A DNA stretch of 64,000 nucleotides from Myxococcales bacterium. Lineage in GTDB: Bacteria; Myxococcota_A; Bradymonadia; UBA7976; UBA1532. The stretch covers positions 1-64,000 of the forward strand of contig PCCS01000034.1 of NCBI GenBank assembly GCA_002731825.1, in the 5' to 3' direction. The position numbers and the translations under genes were made by a program. Below the pieces are notes generated by a model. It did not search any database. It had not been told where the DNA came from and saw nothing but the letters and a program-made list of their open reading frames with translations. Each line of letters begins with the position of its first letter. Position 1 is the stretch's first letter. Positions 45,385 to 53,505 of the stretch are shown here, in pieces.

Positions 45385-45825
45385 ATGAGTGACCAATCGG
45401 ATGTTCAAATTATTGTCAGTAAGCTCTTTGGACCGAATGGGGATAACCTGGTTGGGTTATCTGATGTGACCTTTGATGGCTTTCCTGCCATCACATTGTC
45501 TGTTGAAACACCCGATGGGCGATGTGAAGACGTTCACTTAAGTCCGATTCATGGCGATGCACGTAAGCAAGGCTACACAAATATCCCGGTGGGTACGCGT
45601 TGCCGCCTGATGTGTCCCGTCTCGAAGCAGCCTTTAAGGAAAGTCGAAGAAATCGATGACTCCTTTGGAGCCGGTTATTACGCGCTCTATCGAACCGCTG
45701 ATTTAAGCGAGGCCTCGGTTGTCATGATTTCAGATGTTTGGGGTCACTATCATTCCCGAGTTGTCGATAACTTTGAGCTCATATCCGCTTGGGGTGAGTT
45801 GCATAAAGACTTGGCGGGCGAGTAA
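45385..45825 (+). CDS. Hypothetical protein
   Basis: 146 aa preceded by GAGGG. Mixed alpha/beta content, no signal peptide or membrane segment. It has a CRLMCPVSKQPL segment with two Cys and a conserved-looking FGAGYYALYRT stretch, followed by a DVWGHYHSRV motif. No family recognised; probably cytoplasmic. Codon use resembles its neighbours. Confidence 0.65.
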   Translation: MSDQSDVQIIVSKLFGPNGDNLVGLSDVTFDGFPAITLSVETPDGRCEDVHLSPIHGDARKQGYTNIPVGTRCRLMCPVSKQPLRKVEEIDDSFGAGYYALYRTADLSEASVVMISDVWGHYHSRVVDNFELISAWGELHKDLAGE

Positions 45826-46012
45826 GCACGAGCACAGTCTTTTTTTATGTCCGGCCACCGTAGAGATGCTCTATTTGGTGTCTGTGTTTGAGCTCAAAGG
45901 CCTGTCGCGTATAGACGCTAAATCTATCAGCCCAAAGTAGAGCGTATTTCGGACACCTAGCGACCCATCTTTACTGACACGAACAGGGCTGGTATTCGCT
46001 ACAGGGGCATCT

Positions 46013-46037
46013 CGCCTTTTAAGTGTGTCTAAAGGCG
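46013..46037. promoter_or_regulatory. 7-bp inverted repeat upstream of the EBP-like regulator
   Basis: CGCCTTT (46013-46019) and AAAGGCG (46031-46037) with an 11-nt spacer, 70 bp before the regulator start. No T-tract follows. It may be an operator for the regulator or chance. Confidence 0.3.
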
Positions 46038-46106
46038 CAGTCTCCATGGGTATGATCGACGGTGTGATTCAGCGTGTTCGGTCAGTTTTGAGGGTGGAAT
46101 TAGGCG

Positions 46107-47666
46107 ATGTCAGAGCCAACGGCCTATAGTCAAAAGAACGGTTTAACGAAACTGTTCTACCGCATCACTCAGTCATTGCACGCTCACTCAGAGGATATCG
46201 CCACAGCGCTCGATGAAAGTATGACTCATCTTGCCGACTACGGGTTTGTTCGACCGTCAATCGGCGTCTTTGATGCCATTCGAGACGAAATCCGTATTGA
46301 TTTCGCCCATGGCTTGACGGAAAAACAAAGGCGACGGTGCCGATTCCGACGCGGTGATGGAATTGAAGGACAGGTTCTGGCCCGTGGTGAATCCATGCTT
46401 GTCGCTCAGATGTCCGAACAGACTCAGTTTATCGACAAGTCTGGTTCACGAGACGCTGAGGTTCAGCGCCAGATGGCGTTTACATGTACGCCAATCCACG
46501 GTTTGAATCATGAGGTGATCGGGACTTTATCCATTGATCTACCCGCACTGAGCCCGAGGCGCCTAAAATGGGAGAGCCGGGTCTTGGTGACGGCGGCTCA
46601 GTTGATCAGTGGCGGGGTCCGAATTTGGCGCGATCGTCTTGAAGAAGAAACGGCATTTGATGATATGTCTCGCCGATTGAAGGTTCGGAGGGTGTTGAGG
46701 CCCCGGAACCTCGTTGGGCGCAGCCGATTAATCGAAGAGACATTTCAGCTGCTCGACCAGGTCGCCCCCTCCGAATTACCTGTGCTGATTCGAGGCGAAA
46801 ACGGAACGGGTAAAGAGGTTATAGCTCGCACAATTCACCAAGAGGGCAACCGGTCCAGAGAGGCCTTTATCAGCGTGAATTGTGGCGCTTTGTCGGAAAC
46901 TAAAATCGAAAGCGAGCTTTTCGGCCATGTTCGCGGCGCATTGCCCGGTGCGCTACAGGACCGTAAAGGTCGATTTGAAATGGCCGATATGGGTACGCTT
47001 TTCCTTGATGGGATCGGCGATCTCCCGGCATCGATCCAAATGAAAATTCTAAGGATATTGCAGGATGGAGAGTTAAACCGTCTAGGCGAAGAGCGCGTTC
47101 GCCATGTCAACGTTCGCTTGATTGTCGCCACCAATGGGGATTTAGCCGCCCGGGTCTCAAACGGTCAATTTAGAGAAGATCTTTTCTACAGACTGAACGT
47201 ATTTCCCATTCATGTCCCCGCATTGCGGGAACGCAAAACAGACATCACTTTGCTGGCTGATCACTTTGTTGAAAAACACGCTCGCCAGCAAGAGAAGGAC
47301 GTCGCACGGATCAGTACGCCGGCCATTGATTTGATGTGTGCCTATCACTGGCCAGGGAACGTCCGAGAGCTTGAGAATTGTATCGAACGAGCCGTTTTAC
47401 TGGCACATGATGGCGTGATTCGGAGTCACCATCTTCCTCCGACATTGCAGACAGGCTCGTCTTCGGGAACAACGAAGCAAGGGTCCTTGGATACCGTGGT
47501 GCATGCGTTTGAACGCGAGGTGTTGATAGAAGCAATGAAAAATGCCCATGGTAACATGGCCGCGGCAGCGAGAGCTCTGGAGACCACGCCGCGGATTCTG
47601 GCCTATAAGCTCAAGAAACATCACCTTCATGAACGTCTCGCGTTGAGACGAAGGCGCTCGGAATGA
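46107..47666 (+). CDS. Fis-family sigma54-type regulator with altered GAFTGA and Walker B motifs
   Basis: 519 aa. Domain order: GAF-like sensor (about 1-175), AAA+ domain (about 205-430), Fis-type helix-turn-helix at the C-terminus (GNMAAAARALETTPRILAYK). Walker A is GENGTGKE. Two motifs needed in classical enhancer-binding proteins deviate: the sigma54-contact loop GAFTGA reads GALPGA (277-282), and Walker B DE reads D301-G302 in LFLDGIGDLP. The later FREDLFYRLNVFPI and WPGNVRELEN segments are normal. It probably binds DNA but may not hydrolyse ATP or activate sigma54. Coupled to two membrane-protein genes downstream. Confidence 0.9.
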   Translation: MSEPTAYSQKNGLTKLFYRITQSLHAHSEDIATALDESMTHLADYGFVRPSIGVFDAIRDEIRIDFAHGLTEKQRRRCRFRRGDGIEGQVLARGESMLVAQMSEQTQFIDKSGSRDAEVQRQMAFTCTPIHGLNHEVIGTLSIDLPALSPRRLKWESRVLVTAAQLISGGVRIWRDRLEEETAFDDMSRRLKVRRVLRPRNLVGRSRLIEETFQLLDQVAPSELPVLIRGENGTGKEVIARTIHQEGNRSREAFISVNCGALSETKIESELFGHVRGALPGALQDRKGRFEMADMGTLFLDGIGDLPASIQMKILRILQDGELNRLGEERVRHVNVRLIVATNGDLAARVSNGQFREDLFYRLNVFPIHVPALRERKTDITLLADHFVEKHARQQEKDVARISTPAIDLMCAYHWPGNVRELENCIERAVLLAHDGVIRSHHLPPTLQTGSSSGTTKQGSLDTVVHAFEREVLIEAMKNAHGNMAAAARALETTPRILAYKLKKHHLHERLALRRRRSE

Positions 47667-48067
47667 ATAGCAAGGGCCTATTCAGACAGTTTTTTTTTTC
47701 CATCGCTTTGTTGGCGCTCATTGCGCTTCCTATCTGCTCTTTTCTATTTGGCTGTGGGTGTCGGCATTTGTTTGCAGGTGGTGTCCACCACTGTGAATTA
47801 TTGCCAGTCGCTGTGACACCGAAGCACGCCTGCCCCTGGTGCGATTTAACACCTTTTAGCCTCGTCTGTGTTTTTACTCCCACAGTCCTGATCTCAACCA
47901 GCTTTGGCGCTTGGGTTCGGATACGAATTGGCTCGATGGCCGGATACGTCAGTAGCGCCATCGCGTGCTTAGTAATTTTACTGGCGACCGGACTTCTCAT
48001 GGGTAGACTAACGGGATTTGAACCCACTGAAGACCGATTCTCTCTGTGTGGATGGGTCAGCGAATGA
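47663..48067 (+). CDS. Cys-rich membrane protein downstream of regulator
   Basis: 134 aa, ATGA overlap with the regulator. About three hydrophobic segments (near 10-30, 65-85 and 95-115). Between the first two lie FGCGCRHLF, a HHCE segment and ACPWCDLTPF, a cluster of Cys/His residues on one membrane face that could bind metal or heme. No family recognised. Confidence 0.7.
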   Translation: MNSKGLFRQFFFSIALLALIALPICSFLFGCGCRHLFAGGVHHCELLPVAVTPKHACPWCDLTPFSLVCVFTPTVLISTSFGAWVRIRIGSMAGYVSSAIACLVILLATGLLMGRLTGFEPTEDRFSLCGWVSE

Positions 48068-48762
48068 ACGGGCCTGCGAAGAAAACCGTAAGCGTGCTCA
48101 GCGTACTGATATTACTGGCGGTTTTGGCTAAATTTATCCCATTTATCGACTGGCTTATGACTGGGGTTACTTTGGTGCGTGAGCTGGGGCCAGCCGGACC
48201 TATTGTCTTTGGGTTCCTGTATTTTTGCGCTGGGCTGTGCATGCTTCCTATGCTGCCAATTGGAATTTTAGCGGGGCTCACCTTTGGATTTTGGACGTCG
48301 TACTTGGCCCTTCTTCCAGCGGCCGCGTTGTCGGCGATGGTGGCGACGTTTTTAGGACAGTATATCTTTCGACAGACCGTCTTGGACTTCGTTGAGACTA
48401 AACCCGCCTGGCGTGCCGTCAGAACCTCTTTGGCTGGTCAAGGGACTCGAGCAGTTGTCCTAAACCGCCTGGCACCGGTCATGCCATTTGGTCTACAAAA
48501 TTATGCCTTGGGTGCCATCGGAATCAGCATGAAAGACCAGTTTTTCGGTACTGTTCTAGGCATGCAACCCGCGCTGTGTGTGGCGCTTTACATCGGTGCT
48601 GCGACTCAGAGTCTTGCAGATGCTGAGGCGGTTCTTGGACAGAGTGTCTTCCAGGGGCCTCGTCTCTACCTGATTGGAGCAGCGGGCCTGGCGTTAATCA
48701 CTTTGATGGTTTGGATAGGACGCATTGCTCGACGAGCCATGAAAACGGAGGTAACCGAGTGA
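48064..48762 (+). CDS. TVP38/TMEM64 (VTT/DedA-like) membrane protein
   Basis: 232 aa from ATG 48064, overlapping the upstream stop by ATGA. The VTT domain pattern is present: GFLYFCAGLCMLPMLPIGIL, AGLTFGFWTSYL, then LNRLAPVMPFGLQNYALGA. About five membrane segments. Homologues are lipid scramblases or undecaprenyl-phosphate flippase relatives; the substrate here is not known. Last gene of the regulator operon. Confidence 0.88.
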   Translation: MNGPAKKTVSVLSVLILLAVLAKFIPFIDWLMTGVTLVRELGPAGPIVFGFLYFCAGLCMLPMLPIGILAGLTFGFWTSYLALLPAAALSAMVATFLGQYIFRQTVLDFVETKPAWRAVRTSLAGQGTRAVVLNRLAPVMPFGLQNYALGAIGISMKDQFFGTVLGMQPALCVALYIGAATQSLADAEAVLGQSVFQGPRLYLIGAAGLALITLMVWIGRIARRAMKTEVTE

Positions 48763-48846
48763 GGGGATTTAGACTCTGTTTGACTCACACCGGAAACTTC
48801 ACTTAACTAATGAGTTTAACGAAACTCACTTGAATAGGCAGGTCGC

Positions 48847-49668
48847 GTGTTAACACAACGCATTACACCCATTTTGTACTTTACAATGTTGTGTCTCTGC
48901 TGCGTCGGCTGTTCTGAAGCAGCAGACGGAGATGTACTCGAATTCGACCCCATCCTTGAGAGCGACCACGGTGGGGGCAACGGCATGCATTCAGCTGACT
49001 TTCGGCGAGAAGGCCCTGTTCAAGACAGCTCACTGGCCCAAGGCGAGCAAGACCTGGATAGCCCCGCTGATATGGCGTTTGAGCAGGCCGACGTGGATCC
49101 AATAGTTAACGCGCCCGACGCGGGGCTAGACGTTGCAAAAACGTGTCGGGAGAATGTTGATGAGGGCGGGGTCTATGGCTTTAGCGCCTTGAGTCTGACA
49201 AGCGGCATGGATGTCGCAATGTGTGAGTACGCAGGAGACGCGCTCTTGATCGTCAATACGGCCGCCAATTGCGGGTTTACGCCGCAGTACACCGGATTGG
49301 AAGGCCTCCATCGGCGTTATATCAACCGACCGCTCACCATTTTGGGATTCCTGAGCGATGACTTCGGCGATCAAGGCGGAAGTTTAGCTGAGGTCGAGGA
49401 ATGCAATGAACGGTACATGATCACATTCGAACAGTTCTATCATGTCGGCGTCACCTCAACATCGAGAGATGGTCAACACCCACTCTTCGAATGGCTGACC
49501 AATCAACCTGAATACGGGGGCGAAATTCCGTGGAATTTCTCCAAGTTTCTCGTCAGTCATGACGGGCGTTTACTCGGCCGATGGGACAACTTGACGACGC
49601 CTGACGACCCGACCTTTCAGGCCGCCGTCGAGTCGGCGGTCGGCCGCGCCGAACTCTGGCAGCGATAG
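48847..49668 (+). CDS. Glutathione peroxidase-like lipoprotein
   Basis: 273 aa from GTG 48847. Lipobox LCCVGC, then a disordered acidic linker of about 80 residues. The GPx fold is marked by LIVNTAANCGFTPQYTGLEG with active-site C142, and by PWNFSKFLV (Trp and Asn of the tetrad). The usual NQFG, which supplies the tetrad Gln, reads DDFG. Residues around ILGFLSDDFGDQGG otherwise align. It is a periplasmic or outer-membrane thiol peroxidase candidate with changed chemistry. Confidence 0.8.
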   Translation: MLTQRITPILYFTMLCLCCVGCSEAADGDVLEFDPILESDHGGGNGMHSADFRREGPVQDSSLAQGEQDLDSPADMAFEQADVDPIVNAPDAGLDVAKTCRENVDEGGVYGFSALSLTSGMDVAMCEYAGDALLIVNTAANCGFTPQYTGLEGLHRRYINRPLTILGFLSDDFGDQGGSLAEVEECNERYMITFEQFYHVGVTSTSRDGQHPLFEWLTNQPEYGGEIPWNFSKFLVSHDGRLLGRWDNLTTPDDPTFQAAVESAVGRAELWQR

Positions 49669-49719
49669 ACTCGCTCAGATGATCGCAAACTGACCCGCCA
49701 TGCTGTAGACTCTAGGACG

Positions 49720-50973
49720 ATGGAGCCTAAACACCCAAAAATGCGGATGCACGAAGGGCGATGGCCGCTGGCATCTCTATGCCTATTCGCCTCAATAGTC
49801 TATGGGGCAGGCGAGGTTTTAGCAGAGCGGCCCGTCGTTTTTATCACGGCGACGACCAATGACCGGGATGCAACATCCGAACTCATATGGTGTCTTCGAG
49901 AGCGCATCCACCAATCAAATCAGCTCGACAGTCGCGACCCGGCCGGTCTGCTCGATGGTGCTGCAGACCAGAGTGTGACTTCGGCCACACGCACACTTCG
50001 TCGCGGCGTTGAAGCTTTTTCGGCATTTGAACTCGATGAGGCAGCCCGAAAATTCGAGCAAGCAAGCCTGGTTCTGGTTGGCTGGAAAAGCCATCATGAC
50101 AAGGCTATCCAAGCACTGTCTCTACTTGGACAAACCTATGCGGCTCTCGGCGAGATAGCCATGAGAGATCGGGTTTGGAGGCGTCTTTTGATGCTGAGTC
50201 CTGACCACCAGCTTCGTGATGCGAGCGTGTCTCCATCGACCCGAAAAAGTCTTCAAAAAGCGCGTCGTGACTTGAGGGGGCTTAAACGCAATGGGCGGAT
50301 TGATGTTAAACGAAGCAGAAAAATGCCGACGGCCGTTTTTCTAAATGGACAGTTTGTTGGGATGGCACCGCTCCAATTGAAGGGGCTCAGCCGGGTCACC
50401 CATCATCTGCGCTTGTCCAGTGATGGTTACAAGCATGATAACGCGTTTATCGACCTAGAGCATCGACGCCGTGCAAGACTGACCTACACCGGTGCCTCGA
50501 CAGCCCGTCGCCAGTTGTATGCCCAGATACATCGCCAACTGCCGCGTCGAGTCTTTGGCTCTGAGTTTGAGGGTTTTTTGAGAGAATTAAAGGCCCTTGT
50601 CGTCAGCGATCAGGCCATTCTTCTCTCACGGATTGATGGCCACTACGAGGCCGCTCTTTTTGACTTGAATAGAGACCGTCGAGCGAGCCAAATGCGGATA
50701 CCGGTTGACACTTTTTCAGTCCAAGATGCGGCCTCACGGATCTTTAGCGGCCTATATGAACGCATCGATCTTGTCGCGCCGACCGCACCACGTGCTCAGA
50801 CGCTCCCAATGGCCGGTCATACGTTGGAACGAGCGGGGACCAATTGGTGGCTCTGGGGTGGACTGACAGCTGGACTGGTTGCAGCCATTGTCATTCCCAT
50901 TGTGGTTTGGCCCGAGTCGAGTTCAGGGTTGGATCGTAAGGCAGGAACAGGGGCCGTTATTTTTCGCTATTGA
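49720..50973 (+). CDS. TPR/PEGA-domain protein with C-terminal membrane segment
   Basis: 417 aa. Signal peptide within the first 35 residues (ASLCLFASIVYGAGEVLA); ATG 49741 is an alternative start. Helical TPR-like repeats at about 85-175, a PEGA-like beta domain (TAVFLNGQFVGMAPLQLKGL) near 210-240, and a hydrophobic segment near the C-terminus (LTAGLVAAIVIPIVVW). Such proteins are common near PEGA kinases in Myxococcota. Its 3' end overlaps the convergent kinase gene by 17 bp. Confidence 0.75.
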   Translation: MEPKHPKMRMHEGRWPLASLCLFASIVYGAGEVLAERPVVFITATTNDRDATSELIWCLRERIHQSNQLDSRDPAGLLDGAADQSVTSATRTLRRGVEAFSAFELDEAARKFEQASLVLVGWKSHHDKAIQALSLLGQTYAALGEIAMRDRVWRRLLMLSPDHQLRDASVSPSTRKSLQKARRDLRGLKRNGRIDVKRSRKMPTAVFLNGQFVGMAPLQLKGLSRVTHHLRLSSDGYKHDNAFIDLEHRRRARLTYTGASTARRQLYAQIHRQLPRRVFGSEFEGFLRELKALVVSDQAILLSRIDGHYEAALFDLNRDRRASQMRIPVDTFSVQDAASRIFSGLYERIDLVAPTAPRAQTLPMAGHTLERAGTNWWLWGGLTAGLVAAIVIPIVVWPESSSGLDRKAGTGAVIFRY

Positions 50974-53377
50974 AGCGTGCTTTCCTATAGATGCAGACCA
51001 GTTCTTTCCCAGTGGCTACATGAACGTTGAAAGAGCCCTTGAAAACGGGAGGCGTTTGGCGTTCGAGTAGGACTGAGTGGTATCCTGGCGCGACTCGTTT
51101 CTTCACAATCGGAGCCCAACCCAGTTCTGCCCCATCAATGAACACGCGTGATTTAGGCCTTGAGTCTACACTTAGAGTCGTCAACGAACTGTCGCGAACA
51201 CGGCAAAAAGATGGGTTTCTATAGTTCGTTTCCCGTTTACGTGACTCGCTGGATGCTGATTTCGCAGCATTGTTTTTTTGACGCGCGCCCCCTCGACTCG
51301 ATTGCCAGGCCTTAGACGTACGCGGCTTCACTTTTGCTTCCAGTGCGATAATTTCTTCATGCCTTAAAGTAAAGACCTTTGGTTGTAAGCGTTCGAGTGT
51401 TTGATAGCCTGGGGCCGAGACGCGAATGCTGAGCTGTCCCGTATTTAGGATACCCGGTACTGTTTGGGGCGACTGACCCAATGTTCGCCACGGTTCGTTG
51501 GCATTCTTGACCGCAACGGTTGCTTCGGGCGGTTCAGAGACGAAAATCAGAGTGACCTTTTCCGGGTAGAGTCGAATGGGATCGATCCGCGCTGATGTCC
51601 CCTCTGCAATATTGATGGATCCCTGGTAGGGACTGTAGCCGCTCTTCTCGAGTCTTAATTGTCGTTTCCCAGGTGTTATATCGGGGATCTTTGCAGGCGT
51701 TTCATCGACTTTTTGACCATCGATGTAGACCGTAGCACCGGCGGGCAATGTTGTGAGAGTCAAGCTGGTTTTCGGCCTGTCAGATTCAAGAGTCAGACGA
51801 ATCGGGCGCTGCACACCGGGCTCGATGACCACGCTCTTACTGACGCCTAAGTACCCCTTCGCTTGAATCGATAGCGCGTGGCGACCTGGTGCCAGTTGGT
51901 CGATGACAATGGGGGCCTGTCCCTCATGCCTGAGCCGGCCATTGATATAGAGTTGGACTGATTTTGTATTGGTCTCAAGGCGCAGCGAGCCCGGGGTAAG
52001 TTCATCGATTTCTCGCATCACTGTCAGCAGGCCTGCGACTATGGCGAGAGCGGTGACGATGAGTAACCAAGCCAACCGGCGACCCGTATCGACTTTGACC
52101 GGTTGGCGCTTTGGATGAGGCTCTACAGCGGCCGTCTCTTGCTCGACGTTTCTGGGAATTGTTACTGCATCGCTTGGATAGGCGCCGGAGTCAGTATCCG
52201 GGGGGGCCTTTAGTCTCGGCTGGCTTTGCTCGGTTGTTCTATCGAGGAGCGAGATATCTCGATCCGTATCCGTATCTGAATCTGATAGAACCAGCTCGGA
52301 TACATCAAGTTCAATGGAGTCGACGAGCGAATCCATTGATAAGTGTTCTTCGGGAATACGCCCATCACGTCGAGCTTCGCTAATATTTTCTTTCGCATAG
52401 CGTCGAAAACTGGCCATGTCTTCATTCTCGGCATTGAGTTCGCGAGCGAAGGTCTCCTTCATGAATTGAGAGAGGTCTTTGCGAGAATAAAATGAACCTG
52501 ATTGATAGAGATATTTTTGAAGGGCATCTTGGAATTCTGCGGCGGATTGAAAACGGTCTGTTGGATTGCGAGTCAGACCGCGATAAATGATCCGTTCAAG
52601 CTCAGGAGGAATGGCTCGATTCAGCAGGGTCGGTCTTTTGAAGTCGACCTTTCGCACTTTCTCCAGTGTGGAAAAATCGTCTACGCCCTGGAAACAGCGT
52701 TCCAAAGTCAACAGTTCATAGAGAACTGTCGCGAGACTAAATAAATCTGAACGCCCATCGATGGGTTTACCCCGTATTTGTTCGGGACTCATGTAGCCGA
52801 ACTTGCCTTTGAGTATGCCCGATTGGGTTTTATTGGCCTTTCCCGCAGCTTTAGCGATGCCGAAATCGATCAGCTTCACTTCACCTTCATAGCTAATCAA
52901 GATGTTTTGTGGCGAGACATCTCGATGGATCAGGTTCAGTGGTTCGCCAATTTCATTCCGTTTATTGTGGGCGTATTCAAGGGCCTCACAGACTTCTTTA
53001 ATGATATGGCAGCACATTGATATATCGAGTCTCTCGCCTCGCGAACGCATGCGATCAAATACGGCACGCGTATCCTTTCCAGACACGAACTCCATCGCAA
53101 TGAAATAGGACTCTTCGGCATTGCCTAACTCAAAGACTTGACCAATATTTGCATGAGATAATTGAACGGCGATCTTTGCCTCATCGATGAACATATCGAT
53201 GAATTCTTGGTCTTCGGCGATTTGAGGTAAGACGCGTTTTACCGCGAAAATACGTTCAAAGGCTTCCACACCGTACGACGCGGCTCTGAAAACTTCAGCC
53301 ATACCACCGACAGCAATCCGCTGAAAAAGATAGTAATCACCGAATTTAACCGGTCGTTTCAAGTACGTTGTCTCCAC
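50957..53377 (-). CDS. Ser/Thr protein kinase with PEGA domains
   Basis: 806 aa. Eukaryotic-like kinase domain in the first 280 residues: VGGMAEVF (Gly loop), AVKRV with K47, HRDVSPQNIL, DFGIAK and GYMSPEQIRG, all intact. A disordered acidic linker and one membrane helix (LAWLLIVTALAIVAGLL) follow. The periplasmic part has about four PEGA domains (e.g. KSVQLYINGRLRHEG, GATVYIDGQKVDETPAKI, KSRVFIDGAELGWAPIVKK). It probably senses an envelope signal through the PEGA repeats. The facing TPR/PEGA gene may encode a partner. Confidence 0.93.
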   Translation of the reverse strand: METTYLKRPVKFGDYYLFQRIAVGGMAEVFRAASYGVEAFERIFAVKRVLPQIAEDQEFIDMFIDEAKIAVQLSHANIGQVFELGNAEESYFIAMEFVSGKDTRAVFDRMRSRGERLDISMCCHIIKEVCEALEYAHNKRNEIGEPLNLIHRDVSPQNILISYEGEVKLIDFGIAKAAGKANKTQSGILKGKFGYMSPEQIRGKPIDGRSDLFSLATVLYELLTLERCFQGVDDFSTLEKVRKVDFKRPTLLNRAIPPELERIIYRGLTRNPTDRFQSAAEFQDALQKYLYQSGSFYSRKDLSQFMKETFARELNAENEDMASFRRYAKENISEARRDGRIPEEHLSMDSLVDSIELDVSELVLSDSDTDTDRDISLLDRTTEQSQPRLKAPPDTDSGAYPSDAVTIPRNVEQETAAVEPHPKRQPVKVDTGRRLAWLLIVTALAIVAGLLTVMREIDELTPGSLRLETNTKSVQLYINGRLRHEGQAPIVIDQLAPGRHALSIQAKGYLGVSKSVVIEPGVQRPIRLTLESDRPKTSLTLTTLPAGATVYIDGQKVDETPAKIPDITPGKRQLRLEKSGYSPYQGSINIAEGTSARIDPIRLYPEKVTLIFVSEPPEATVAVKNANEPWRTLGQSPQTVPGILNTGQLSIRVSAPGYQTLERLQPKVFTLRHEEIIALEAKVKPRTSKAWQSSRGGARQKNNAAKSASSESRKRETNYRNPSFCRVRDSSLTTLSVDSRPKSRVFIDGAELGWAPIVKKRVAPGYHSVLLERQTPPVFKGSFNVHVATGKELVCIYRKARFNSEK

Positions 53378-53505
53378 CGATTGGCAAAGCGGTCTGGCTT
53401 TAATCTACACAAGAATGAAACGAATCGCGCCGCTGAAAATAGCCTAAGTCAAGGCCACTTGTGAGTCAATCTGGGGGCGATTTATTATTTGAAAAGAACG
53501 GGCGT

